DNA of 64,000 nucleotides, taken from the NCBI GenBank assembly GCA_958009055.1, contig OY253656.1, forward strand, positions 744,001-808,000, read 5' to 3'. This document shows positions 39,609 to 50,625 of the stretch, one piece after another; positions within the stretch are counted from its first letter, which is position 1; each line of letters opens with the position of its first letter. The notes below the pieces were generated by a model. It made no database searches. It had not been told where the DNA came from and saw only the letters and a program-made list of their open reading frames with translations. Made by a program: the position numbers and the translations under genes. This stretch comes from Choricystis sp. odSpoLacu1 (lineage: Eukaryota > Chlorophyta > Trebouxiophyceae).

Positions 39609-41558
39609 TCACAGTGACATCAAGTCCAGGTGGTCGCTGGACGCGGCCGCCCCCAGCCGCCGCGCGGGCGCGGGCGCGGCCACCGGCGCACTGCGCGGCG
39701 GGCCGCCGCTGTCGACGGCGCCTGCTGCGCCAGCCTCCCCCCTGTCATCTCGCGGCGGGGGCCGTGCCCACACCCTCACCCCCCCCACCGCGTCCGCGGT
39801 GACGAGGGCGGTGCGAGTAAACGCGATCGCGCACAGCGGCTCGGTCGATGCACACGCCCTCGCCACCGCGGGCACGCGCGTCATGTCGGCGTAGGCGGGG
39901 GAGGGCGCGATCTGAGGGGTCAGCCGGCGGCGCACTGGGGGTGGAGGCGGCGGGGGGGGAGGGGTGCCGCCCGCCGGCGGAGCGTCGGGCATCGACGCGC
40001 CGCCGTTGGCGGCGACGCTCTCCCCACCACCACCGCCAAACAGGCCTCCAGGCGGTGCCCCTGCCCCGCAAAACATGCCTCCATCCGTCACGGCCGCCGT
40101 GGCTGCAGCGGCGGCCGCGTCAAAGGCGGCGGCCGCCGCCGCGGCTGACCCGCCGCTTGCGGCGCGCGGAGACAGGGGGGGCAGCCCTGCAGCAATGTCG
40201 TCGTCGGGGACCGCCACATCGTGCAGCGCGATGCAGCAGTCCTGGGAGGCGACGGCCAGGCGGTAGAGGCGGCTGTCGTCGGCAGAGTGGGCAGAGGGAG
40301 CGCTGTCGAAAGTCACAGCTGCCACCCAGGATTCTGCACCGTCTGCCCACCCCAGGGCACACCTCTCCCCCAGCCCGAACACGAGGGCGGTGTCGTCTTC
40401 ACCCCCCGTCGCCACGCAGCGTCCGTCGGGGGACCAGGCGGCGGTGGCGAGGCCCCCAAAGAATGCGGCGCAGCCGGTGAGCAGGGCACCGTCTGAGACA
40501 CGGTGCACACGCAGCACGCCGTCTGCGCCTGAAGTGGCCAGCAGGGCGCCGTCAGGGGACAGGGAAGCAGAGGTGGCGCCCCCGGGCGCGGCCAGCAGGC
40601 CTGGTGGCGCCGCGCGGCGCGGCGGCGGCGGCGGGCGCGGCGGCGACGCGCCGCGAGGGGGCGACGCGACTGGCCCCCGCCTCGGTGGAGACGCGGTGGG
40701 CGGGGGCGCGATGGCTGTGCCAGCTTCATCAGCTCTTGCGGTGGCGTCTACGGGGCGCCAGGGGGAGGAGTGGGCGGCCACGTGCCCCGACGCGGTGGCG
40801 ACAACGGCGGCCCCCCCTCCCGGCGCCCAGGCCACGCCCACCGCCCGCCCGGATGCGCTCACTGTAGCCGGTAGCACCTCTGCTGCTGCGGGGGACGTAG
40901 CAGTGCGGCCGGGGGCCAGCTGGGCGGCCAGGGAGAGGGCAACAGCACAACCATTCGCTAACCCCACCAAAACGTCGGGCTCAGCGGGTGGAGCCGCCCC
41001 CTGCCGCCACGCGTGGCAGGTGGGGGGCACGAGGGCGCCGCCCGGACCATAGGGAAACGTTATGGTGCGCAGGGGAGGCTGTGGGGTGGGGGGGAAGGGT
41101 GGTGAGGAGCGAACAGACCGAGAGCGCGCTGCCGCACACACCGCCTCCTCTTCACTTTCCCACCTTGTCCACGTCCAGCACTCGGCACACATGCAGCTCG
41201 TCCCCCACGTTGAACAGCAGCAGCTCGTCCCCCCCGCTCCCCGTGCCGCCGCCGTCGCCGCCGCCCGCGTTGGCGCGCGCGACGGTGAGGCGAGTCAGGC
41301 GGGACGGGGAGAAGGAGGCCAGGCCCAGGGTGCGCTCGGCTACAAGTTGGTAGCGGCCCTGGCGGGTGTGTCGTGAGGGAGGGAGGGGGGGAGGGGAGGA
41401 AGTGTGTGAGGTGTTGTCGGCATGCGGTGGCCGTGGACACGCGCCTGCTTGCACACCACACCAAACACAAACACGCGGCAGCACTGCTTGCTGGCTTTCC
41501 ACACGCAGCCCCCGCGCACCTCGGGCGCTTTGAACGAGGAGAGCGGCTGCGGCTCCAT
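39609..41558 (-). CDS. WD40 protein of the WDR20/DMWD/CreC family
   Basis: Exons 41520-41558 (MEPQPLSSFKAPE), 41164-41358 and 39609-41078 give 567 aa. Conserved blocks are FKAPE|GRYQLVAERTLGLASF at the N-terminus, LLLFNVGDELHVCRVLD, VGVAWAPGGGAAVVATASGHV, SLSPDGALLATSGADGVLRVH, AAWSPDGRCVATGGEDDTALVF, LYRLAVASQDCCIALHDV and CAIAFTRTALVTADAVGGVRVW. This order matches WDR20/DMR-N9 and fungal CreC, scaffolds that bind and activate USP12/46-type deubiquitinases. Two long Pro/Ala-rich inserts break the propeller. Pairing with a deubiquitinase here is inferred from family knowledge. Confidence 0.8.
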
Positions 41559-41902
41559 GCGGAAATTGTGTGTGTGGGAGCTAGTCACACTCCCTCTGTC
41601 TAGCAGCGCAGTGGCAGTGGCAGGGGTCACCGCATGGCTGCACGCAGACGTGCAGTGGTGGCAGCCAGCGGGCGGGAGGGAAGGGAGCGCCGAAGAAATG
41701 GGGGCGTTGGCAAGCCGACGTCGAAAGTTGTTCTCTTCTTCTTCCTCACTCTTCCGTCTCTTCTCGAATCCCGGCCTCCGCCGCGTGTGCTGCTACCACA
41801 CTAGCGCACGCCCACACAGACACGCAGCGCACGCCGCACCGCCTCACCACACAACCCTCTGTTTGTTTGGCCGCGCCTTCCGCCCCTCTTCCACGCAACA
41901 CC
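41559..41902. promoter_or_regulatory. divergent intergenic region (WDR20-like / ZNRD2-like)
   Basis: 344 bases between divergent starts. Contains a TTCTTCTTCC-type pyrimidine stretch about 41730-41763. No other gene was seen and no defined promoter element can be named. Confidence 0.4.
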
Positions 41903-42433
41903 ATGCCGCCCCTGCCCCCCCTCCCCCCCCCCGACCGTGAACCCTCCTCCGCCATGGGCGACCTGCTGCTGGGCGGGTGGACCATGCTGGCAGACACGTG
42001 TGGTGTGTGCGGCCGCATGCCGTTGATGCGGGACAAGCGGGGCGGGCGCGGCGACTACTGTTGCCAGTGCCGCGCGTTTGTGCAGCCCGCGGCCGCTGAC
42101 CAGCCAGCAGTGCAGCAGCAGGAGGATGAGGAGGATGCTGCCCCCGCCCCCGCGTCGCCCGTGCCGGCCGCGCCGCGCGTGGCGGTGGCCGCGGCGGTGG
42201 AGCGGACGGCGGTGGCGGCCGTGGCGTCGCCCCTGCGCCCCGCGCCCACGCCGCTGTCTTCTGACGCTGTCACCATCCTGACCGACGCTCGCACCGCCCT
42301 GCTGACCCGGCTGACGGTGGCGACCGCGGGTGTCGCCCGCCCGGGAGCGTGCGCGGCCGACGCGGCCTCGCACGCGGCGTGCGTGGCCGAGTGCGCGCGC
42401 GCGCTGGCCGCGGTGGACGCGGCGCTCAAGTAG
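41903..42433 (+). CDS. ZNRD2/SSSCA1 (autoantigen p27)-like zinc-ribbon protein
   Basis: A single exon, 176 aa. After a Pro-rich head, residues about 18-60 carry the signature MGDLLLGGWTMLADTCGVCG, then MPLMRDKRGGRGDYCCQCR, a zinc ribbon with two CxxC knuckles typical of the p27/SSSCA1 family. The middle is Ala/Pro rich and acidic, and the C-terminus is helical with regularly spaced Ala/Leu. The family is linked to mitosis and microtubules in animals. The algal role is unknown. Confidence 0.8.
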   Translation: MPPLPPLPPPDREPSSAMGDLLLGGWTMLADTCGVCGRMPLMRDKRGGRGDYCCQCRAFVQPAAADQPAVQQQEDEEDAAPAPASPVPAAPRVAVAAAVERTAVAAVASPLRPAPTPLSSDAVTILTDARTALLTRLTVATAGVARPGACAADAASHAACVAECARALAAVDAALK

Positions 42434-42549
42434 AGAAGGGAGAGGGTGTGGTGTGTGTGTGTGTGTGTGTGATTGCTTGTGAAAGAAAAAAGATCATGTG
42501 TCTTGCTTTCAACACGTTGGGTCTTTTTTTTTAACCCTCTCTCTTACAC

Positions 42550-43256
42550 TCACTCCGCCCCCGCCAGCGCCGCGTTCTCCAGCACCGCCACAATGTCTGC
42601 GTTGCCGTGCAACGGGTTGCGCGGCTCCGTCGTCACCAGCTCCGCCGGCGTCTGGCCCTTGGCGTTTTCGGCGCCCCCATTGGCGCCGGCAGCGACAAGA
42701 GTTTCCACCAGGCCTGCCCGCCCATATCCCGCCGCAAAGTGGAGCGGCGTGTTGCCCTCGGCATCAGTGGCGGTCAGTAAAGCGCCAGCAGACAGCAGCT
42801 CGGTGACGGTCGCAGCGTGATCAAACGCGACAGCGTAATGAAGGGGAGTGCGACCACCGTCGTCCTTGGCGTTCACGTCTTTGCCGATTGCGATGAAATC
42901 TTCCACGGCTTCGATGTCGCCCGCTTTGGCGGCGCTGAAAAGGTCGGTCACGACGGTGCCAGAGGGTGCAGTGGGGGGAGGAGGCGCCGGTGCTGCCCCC
43001 GCCGGCGCGCCGCCAGCCAACATTGACCCCAAATCCCCCGATTTAGATCCCACCCTCGCCAGCCACTCTGGGTCGTTCATGTACTTCATCAGGGCGGCCA
43101 TCCCATTGGCCTGGATGTCAGCAAACATGGGGGCGAGGTCGGGGTCGGCCCTCATCGCGGCAAAGCGCGCCTGTGTGGTGAGTTGTGGGTAGGGTAGTTT
43201 TTGTGATCAGTTGGCCACCGCCCGCCTGGCACACGCACATCCTCGTCCTCCTCCTT

Positions 43257-43289
<33 letters not shown>

Positions 43290-43528
43290 TCTCCTGTCCC
43301 TCTCACACACTCGCACACCTGCACCGCGTCGTTCTGCATCGCGGCCGTCATTTGGGCCACCTGCGCCTGCACCGCAGGATCTTTCAAAGCAGCCTCCATT
43401 TCAGCCAGTTGTTCGGGGGTGGGGGTGGGGGCGCCGGGGGTGCCTGGCGCGGGCGTAGACCAGGGAGGCGGGAGGCGGGCACGGAGGGCCTGTGCGCCGC
43501 GCACGCGGAGAAAGGTGGGGGCGCGCAT
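42550..43528 (-). CDS. AKR2: AKR2-like ankyrin-repeat chaperone for chloroplast outer-envelope proteins
   Basis: Exon 1 (43319-43528, 70 codons) and exon 2 (42550-43170) give 276 aa. The N-terminal part has STI1-like helices (PEQLAEMEAALKDPAVQAQV; MFADIQANGMAALMKYMNDP). A Pro-rich linker is followed by four ankyrin units (LFSAAKAGDIEAVEDFIAIG, DDGGRTPLHYAVAFDHAAT, DAEGNTPLHFAAGYGRAG, NAKGQTPAEL). AKR2 binds tail- and signal-anchored outer-envelope proteins in the cytosol and the plastid lipid surface. The N-terminal region is shorter than in land-plant AKR2. The (TC)n tract at 43255-43289 lies inside the intron. Confidence 0.85.
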
Positions 43529-43770
43529 TGGGGGTGGCAAAGCAGGGGGAGAGTGGCACAGGTCAAGGTCGAGCTGTGACGCGGCAGTGGTGGGGAGGAG
43601 GAGGAGACGTGCGCACGAGGACGCAGGAAGCAGAGCGCAGTCGCAAAGGCACACCAGAAAAAGAGGCTTCTATCTCAACCGCTCGTGTGCGGGCACCAGG
43701 TGGTGCCTCCACACCGCGCCCTTTGACACACACACACGCCTTGCCTCTCCCCCCCCCCCACACACACACC

Positions 43771-45794
43771 ATGGGCGCCACCACCTCTGTCCCCACCCCC
43801 GCCCCGCCATCCCCTCTCCCCGCGTCCAAGCAGCCCCGCGCCGACCCGCTGCCCCCGCCCCCTTTTCGGCAGGCGTGCGGGCGGCCGGTGGGTGCCCCTG
43901 TCGGCGCGCGCGCCCGGGCGGACGCAGCGGTGAATGCGAAAATCGACCGGGCGCTGGGGCCGCTGTTTTTTTGCATGACGGTGAGAGAGTGGTGTGGGGC
44001 CGGTGTGGGACGCGCGCCCATCGCCAACGCGAGCTGCAGCATTGCGGTGGAGCGATGCGGGGTCGAGATCGGGGGAGAGAGGGAGAGGAGAGAGGCGGAG
44101 GGGGGTTGCGCGCGCCGTTTTTATGTCACACGATGCGAATTTGCCCCCCTCCCCACACCCCACACAGGTGCTCTGCTACCTGGACCGCACCAACCTGGCC
44201 TACGCTGCGCTGCAGCTGAACGAGAGGCTGGGGTTCAGCGAGGTGAGAGTGGGGATGGGAGAGAGGGAGAGGGAGGGGAGAACGTTTTTGACCGCGCGCG
44301 CGTCAAAACACAACCGTTTTCCCACCCACTCCACTCCCTTCACCACACAGTCCGTCTACGCCCGCGGCGCCTCCATCTTCTTCGTGTCCTACGCGTCCGC
44401 TCAAATCCCCTCCAACCTGGCCCTGCAGCGCGTCGGCCCCGCGCGCTGGCTGCCCGCGCTGGTGATCGCGTGGGGGCTGGCCGCCGTCGCCTTCTCCGCC
44501 ATGCGCACCTCCACCCACTTCTACGCCCTGCGCGTGGCCCTGGGCCTGGCTGAAGCTGGTGTCTTTCCCGGGATGTGGGCGGTGTTGGCCCGGTTTTATG
44601 GGCCGAGTGATTTAGCTCTTGCCTACACCCGTGCCTCATTAGGCACGGTCGTCGCCCAAGCCATTGGCGCCCCCCTGGCCGCCGCCCTGTTGAGCCTGGA
44701 CGGCTTCGCAGGGCTCGACGGGTGGCGCATCCTGTTTTTGGCGGAGGGCGTGCCGACTCTCGTGTTGGGCGTGCTGTTGGCACGCTCCCTGCCCGACGGC
44801 CCGTCAGACGCGCGTTCTTTAACCCCAGACGAACGCGTCATGGTGGCGGCGCGTACAGTGGCGCCTCCACTGGCCAAAGCAGGCGACCACAAGCCGCAGG
44901 CAGACGTGGAGAAAGGCGCCAAGAAAGCCGGTGGTGGGGGCGCCGCGTCGGTGTCGTCCGTGTGGGCGGGCGTCGTCGCTGCGGCAGCCACCCCAAAAAC
45001 CTTCCACGTGGCCGCCGTCGTCGCCCTGGAGGCCGCCGCCAAGAACGCCATCATCTACTGGTCCCCCCTCGTCATCGCCAACGCGGTGGTGGCCACGGTG
45101 CAGCAGCGGGGGGCGGGGGCGAGCCTGAGTGTGGCAACGACCACCACACACGCCTTCCGCCGTCTCCACTCTGCCGCGGCCGCCCCCCCCCCCCTCCCTG
45201 GGTGCGGGCGCCCCCATCGTCGCCCTCCTGTGCGCCGCCCCCTTTGGCGTGGCCGCGCTGGCCATGTGGTTCTGCGCGCTGCACGCCAAGCGCGCGCGCC
45301 GGGCGGCGCGCACACACGTGGCAGCACCGTACGCCGCAGCCTCCCTGGCCCTGCTCCTGGCCTCGATGTGCATCGACAAGGCGCCCGCCCTCGCCTTTGC
45401 CGCCCTGCTCATCGCGGCGGCGGGGCTGTGGGCGCCGTCGGGGGTCATGTACGCGTGGCCCGCAACTTTCCTTGGCGCCGGTCCCGCAGCCGCCGCCGGC
45501 GTCGCCCTCATCAACTCCCTGGGCAACGTGGGGGGCGCCATGGGGCCCCTGCTGGTGGGCAGTCTGAAAGCACGCACCGGGGGGCATGCCGCAAGCCTGG
45601 CCGCGCTGGCCGTGTCGGCTGGCGCTGCATCGATCGCGGCGTCCCTGTTGTGTGTCGCGCCCGCCCCTCCCGTCACCGTGCTGGCGTCGTCCGCGTCGGT
45701 AGGGTCGCTCAAGCAGAGGGGGGGTCGGTCGCGGTCGCCATCCAGCAGCGAGGAGGATCGGTCGCCCGTGAAAGCGCGGGCAGCGCGGCGGTGA
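43771..45794 (+). CDS. MFS anion/cation-symporter-type transporter, frame broken at a poly-C run
   Basis: Exon 1 (43771-43980), exon 2 (44168-44242) and exon 3 from 44351. The order LGPLFFCMT | VLCYLDRTNLAYAALQLNERLGF | SVYARGASIFFVSYASAQIPSN matches the ACS family (phthalate/tartrate/allantoate permeases): DRTNL after TM1, then SMRT...LRVALGLAEAGVFPGMW. The frame runs to about 45180, then continues in another frame (GAPIVALLCAAPFGVAAL...) to the stop at 45794. A 12-C run at 45183-45194 sits at the switch and no GT-AG intron fits. The second half holds the expected remaining membrane helices and a Ser/Arg-rich cytosolic tail. Substrate is unknown, an organic anion is likely. Confidence 0.75.
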
Positions 45795-46013
45795 TGGGGG
45801 GGGCGGGGGTGAAATGGTGCTCGTTTGTTTTAGTAGAGCAGGAAAAGCGAAGTTGATGGGCTAGTTGTTGTGCCTCTCTGTTGGGTGAACACTGAAGAGA
45901 GAGAGCAGTCGATGTTGTTTTGGTTGGTGTTTCCGTCGACTGCACACACGCATTCGCTTTTCTTCGCTCTGCCCCTCCACTCCCTCCCCCCTCCTCACTC
46001 TTACTCCTCCACT

Positions 46014-46862
46014 ATGGCTTTCACCATGGCTCTGCGGACTTCCATCGTGCGCCCCATCGCGGTGCGCAAGCTGGCGGCCGCCGCGCCCGCGCGCGCAGCG
46101 CGCGCTCCGCTGCTGGCCGGTCCCCGTCGCTCCGCGCGTCAAGGTGAGTGGAGTGGGGCGTGTTTCGGGTGGGGCGGGGCCATGCATCAACGCAGTTGAC
46201 CGCGTTGCAGCGTGCGCCAGCCTGGGCAGAGAGAGCTATGAGCAGGTGGGGGTGGGGGATCGCGGCAAAAAAGGACCGGAGACACGGTGATTGGAGACTC
46301 ACCGCGACGTGTCACGCTCTCAACCTTCCCACCTTCAGCCTCCCTCGCCACCGCCGCCCTGTTCGGCTCCGCCCCCACCGCCTCCGCCCAAGACGGCATC
46401 TACGGCTTCACCGTCACCACGGCGGACGGCGGCAAAGCCGCCCTGTCCAAGTACAAGGGCAAAGTGCTGTTGATCGTCAACGTCGCGTCGGCGTGCGGGT
46501 TTACGCCTCAGTACGCCGGCCTCGCCGCCCTGGCCGACAAGTACGCCAACGACCTGGTCGTCATCGCTCAACCCTGCAACCAGTTTGGGGGGCAGGAGCC
46601 CGGGTCCGACCGCGACATCGCTGCCTTTGCCAAGGACAAAGGGCTCAAGCGCGGCCTGGTGCTCACCAAGGCCGACGTCAACGGCTCCAACCAGACCGAC
46701 TTGTACGCCTTCCTCAAGTCCAAAAAGGGGGGCATCATGGGCAACGACATCAAGTGGAACTTCTCCAAGTTCCTGGTGGACAAGCAGGGCAACGTGGTGG
46801 CGCGCTACCCGTCCACGACGACGCCTGACGACATTGCCAAGGACGTTGCTAAGTATGTGTGA
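46014..46862 (+). CDS. glutathione peroxidase-like protein, plastid (possibly lumenal)
   Basis: Exon 1 (46014-46143) and exon 2 (46339-46862) give 217 aa. The N-terminus MAFTMALRTSIVRPIAVRKL is a plastid-type presequence. LATAALFGSAPTASAQ, with AxA before the mature start, looks like a lumen signal. The catalytic tetrad is present: Cys in VNVASACGFT (Cys, not selenocysteine), Gln in NQFGGQEPG, Trp and Asn in KWNFSKF. The usual resolving Cys in the helix before KADVNG is Ala (DIAAFAKDKG), so a thioredoxin-dependent two-Cys cycle may be altered. The expected role is removing lipid or hydrogen peroxides. An AG further upstream in the intron could give an alternative second exon. Confidence 0.9.
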
Positions 46863-46885
46863 GGAGAAAGAGATGCTTTTTTTTG

Positions 46886-46890
46886 TGTAA
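46886..46890 (+). terminator. possible TGTAA poly(A) signal of the GPX gene
   Basis: TGTAA 24 nt after the GPX stop codon, in a T-rich stretch. Confidence 0.4.
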
Positions 46891-47069
46891 AAAGCCCGCA
46901 GAGGAGGGCGCAGGCCCCCTCATTGGAAAGTGTGTGGTTTCACGGTGTCAGATCAATCAAAAAAGTAGGTAGCACACGCGGGGGGGTGTGCCGCGGGCGA
47001 TCGAGAAAAACGACGCGCCTCTAACAACAAAAAAAAAATCAACGATCTTTTCCCCTCCTCTCCCCCACT

Positions 47070-50000
47070 TCACTTCTCCGTCAACTCCCGGAACCCGCGC
47101 CACCCGAGCGGCGCCACGTAGCCATGACCCGCCATGAAGGCCAGCAGCGCGGCGACAGGGCCGTCGCGCCCGCCCGGCTGGGACGCGGCGCACGCCTCCA
47201 GCCGGGCGCGCGCGGCCCCCCACTCCCCCATGCGGTAGGCGGAGAACGCGTCCCGCCAGGCGGTGATGAAGGAGTGATCTACCGCCCACGTGGGGGCGAG
47301 GTCGGGGTGTTCATCAAACTCGGCCGAGTAGGGGCGGTCGGAGAACGTGGCGGGAGGGGGGGCGCCGCCACCGCCCTCGCCACCACCTGCCTCCAGCCCG
47401 GGCGCCGCTCTGACGTCCACATCATACGTGTGCAGGACGACGGGCACGGCCGACCCCTTAACGGTGACGACGTCGATGGGGCGCGCCCGTGCGCGCAGCG
47501 CGGGGGACAGCAGGGCAGCAAACTCGCCCGACATCAGCAAGGGGACGCCGTACTGCTTGGTGGCGGCTTCCAGGCGGGAGGCCATGTTGACGTTGGGGGA
47601 CAGGTAGGAGGCGTCGATCTGATGGGGAGGGATAGGGGCGGTGAGAGAAAAAAAAAAAAAAAAAGGACCCTCTCTCACACACACCCCTTCCACCCGCTCC
47701 CACCCCCCCCCCACAAACAACCACCTTGTACTCCGACCCGATGGCTCCTTCAATAGCCCACCCCACATGCAGGCCAAACCCCATCCTGACTCCAAACCCG
47801 GGCAGCCGGGCCTGGACGTCGGGGCGCCCCACAAGCTCTGCGAGGCGGGGCGACCGCCGCAGCGCGGCCTGCACAATAACCAGGGACGCCAGCGCTTGGT
47901 CAGCCAGGCGGCGCGCTTTCTGGAGGGCCAGCTTGGCGTCCAGCTCGGCGCCCGGGGCGGCGGGGTCGTCCAGGGAGGGGGCGGAGGCAGCGGCGCCGTC
48001 GGCCGACGCGGCGCGCTCGGCCGCCAGGGCGGCCGCCAGGGCAGCATCATCCACGGCGCCGTCGGGAAACTTCCAGACGAGGAGGAAGGCGTCCCCAATA
48101 TTTTTGTTGGGGGCGCCGCCGTGAAGGTAGACCTGTTGTGTGGAGGGGGGAGGGGGAAAGGTGAGTGTGTGTGTTTTCGCTCGTGCTCCCCCCCACCAAC
48201 CACCCTCCCTCCCTCCCCAACACTCACCTCCTGGTGCACAATCTTGGCGATCGTGTTGACAAACTCCATGACGTCCTCCTGCAACACTTCGGTGGCATCC
48301 GTGAACTGGCGGATGTCGCAGAAGCCAAAGATGGCGCGCACGCGGCGGCCGGGGACGACGGCGGAGAGGTCGCCCCCCGACCGCAGGTTGCCCGCGATCA
48401 CTTCAGCGCCTGCATCCCCAAAGCCCACAGCCAGCAGGCTGCACACTTTGGTGAACGCCACCTCCAGGATGCGGGTCTCCATGAGCCTGTCTCTGTCGCG
48501 GCCGCCGCGGTCAAACTTGGCACGGCGCGAGGAGAGCGGGTTGTCGGCGAGCGCGCGCGCTTTGGACAGCATGCGTTCCAGGGGGCGGGCCACGAGGCGG
48601 GTGGCGTCCCGCTGTAGCAGGTAGATGCCGACACCCATGGCCAGGATGATGAAGACGGTGCGGAGGAGGTTGAGGATGGCGGCGACCTGTGTGGGGGGTG
48701 GGTAGAGAGAGAGGGGCGGTGGTCGAGAGAAAGAGAAACACCCACCCTCTCCTCCTCCTTCCCTCTCCAAACCACACTCTCTCTCACCTGCGAGTTCCAG
48801 CGCACATCCAGCACCGCCGTCGTCACCAGGCACGCGGCACCACCACTCACGCACCCCGCGCTGCGGGAGGACAGCACCGCCAGCTCTTGGGGGCGGCGCG
48901 CCGCGATCACGGCCGGCGAAGCCACCAGGGTGGCGTTGCACGCGCTCAACTCCAGCACGGTGGACGTGGTGCGCCCCACCAGCTTGTAGGCGGCTGCCTC
49001 CGCGTACGTGGAGGCGGCGGACGCGACGGCGGGGGGGGGCGGCACGGGCAGTGGGATCGCGCCATCGTTGGTCCCCAGTCGGCACTCGCCCGCCAGCAGG
49101 TACAGTCCCCCCACTGCAAAGGGAGGGTAGTCGCCATAGATGCCGGAGTTGATGTTGAACCCGGGGATGGCGAGGAGGAGGGCCAGCACACCCACAATGA
49201 CGCGGGAGGCAGACAGATCCGACAACCGCTGCGCCACCAGGGAGCGGCGGGGGGGGGCGGTCCACCAGGGGCGGGCACGGGGGCCGCCAGTCGTGCAGCA
49301 CCAGGACCGCAACCAGGAGGGGCGGGTGGTGGGGAAAAAGGTGGAGGAGCGCGCGCGCGCGCGGCGGCGCGCGCGGTGGCAGGCGTCGTCGCGGTCGGCG
49401 TCCCCGCCAGCTCCTGCTCAAGGGCGGCCGCATCCCGGTGGGCTTGGTACAGTTGCACCAGCTTGACGACGCGCAGAAGGCGCAGGATGCGCAGCACGCG
49501 CAGGATCTGACGCGCGCGCTGGTCTGGCGTGTCGGGCACGCCGCGAGCGAGCACAGAGGCACCCGCCGGCCCTGGCGCCCCCCGCCCCGTCACCAGCAGC
49601 ATCAGGGACGGCACCTCCAGAAGCATGGATGCGGTGGCCGCCAGGTCGATCCAGAGGAAGAGGCGGAGGGGGTAGCCCGGGCGCGCGAGGCACCCCAGGA
49701 TAGTGTCCACCGCAAAAACTGCGAAAATGGCGGCCGCCACGGCTTCGCACATGCGGTCCGCGCCCTGGGGCAGAAACGCAAGCCGCACGTCATCCATGAA
49801 GTTGGAGACCAGGGTGACGGCGGCGACAAAGGCGACGGCGGGGAGGCCGTCGACGTGGGCGGCAAGGGCCGCGCGCCACGGCGCAACGCGGTCCGCCGAC
49901 ACATCGAAAACGGACGCCTTGGAGGAGGACCGATGGTTGACGCCACCGGTGCGCGACGCGGGCACGTACGGCATGGCGGAGGAGGAGGCCGAGGAGGCGA

Positions 50001-50415
50001 GGGAGGACGTAGAAGAGTCGGCACGGGGGGCGAGGCTGTCGGAGGGCGCGACGCGCGCTGACGCGCGGCGGCGCGCGGCGCCGCTGGCGCGCCGCCACAG
50101 GCCGGCGGTGGAGGCGGTGATGAAGGCACGCTGTCCCACACCAGAAGAGGCGTCAGAGGAGGAGCCACCGTCGGAGGAGGGGCCAGAGGCGACGTCGAGG
50201 GCGACCGCGTCGGGGGAGGAGGGGGAGGCGACCTTTTTGGACAGGGAGGCGCGGGGCGCGTCCCAGGCCACCACGGTGACGTCCGCGACAGATCCCGCCC
50301 ATGACTCCAGGGGAGGGGTGGCGGATGTGGGAGGCGTGGCGGCGGCGGTGTCGGTTGAGGGCAGCAGCGGCGCGCCGCTGCTGCCCGACGGCTCGAGGCG
50401 CGGGGTGGGGGGCAT
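47070..50415 (-). CDS. voltage-sensor-like membrane protein fused to class III adenylyl/guanylyl cyclase
   Basis: Exon 1 starts at 50415 and ends at 48788. The next exons are 48228-48686, 47725-48132 and 47070-47618, all phase 0 with GT-AG borders. Four helices come first (VDGLPAVAFVAAVTLVSNFM; AVAAAIFAVFAVDTILGCLA; LRLFLWIDLAATASMLLEV; an S4-like RQILRVLRILRLLRVVKLV), as in ion-channel sensors. A Trp/Pro-rich linker follows, then a helix (VIVGVLALLLAIPG), an extracytoplasmic loop and another helix (LRTVFIILAMGVGIYLL). The cyclase domain has FGFCDIRQFTDATEVLQED, NIGDAFLLVWK (two metal Asp), GFGLHVGWAIEGAIGSEYK and SPNVNMASRLEAATKQYG. The frame jumps at a 9-G run (49249-49257). It is probably membrane-potential-linked cAMP or cGMP synthesis. 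Confidence 0.8.
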
Positions 50416-50625
50416 GGTGAGGCAGTGAGGGGAGGGGGTTTCTGTGCCACACACACACAGAAACCGCGCCCCGCCCTGCGCGTGAAGGAAAAGGGGGGTG
50501 GAGGAGGGGGCGGAAGCCAAAGAAACGGACCGTGAGTGTGTGTATTTGACCGGTCGCGGTCAAAAAAGCAGTTACAGAAAAAATCTCTCCCCGACCGTCG
50601 CCCTACGCGTCCTCTCCCCTCTCTC

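Noticed and set aside
43255..43289. Tandem CT repeats as a CRISPR or telomere-like array
   Set aside because: A pure dinucleotide microsatellite inside an AKR2 intron. There is no spacer-repeat structure and no telomere unit.
46014..46862. Selenocysteine-containing glutathione peroxidase
   Set aside because: The active-site codon in VASACGFT is a normal Cys codon.
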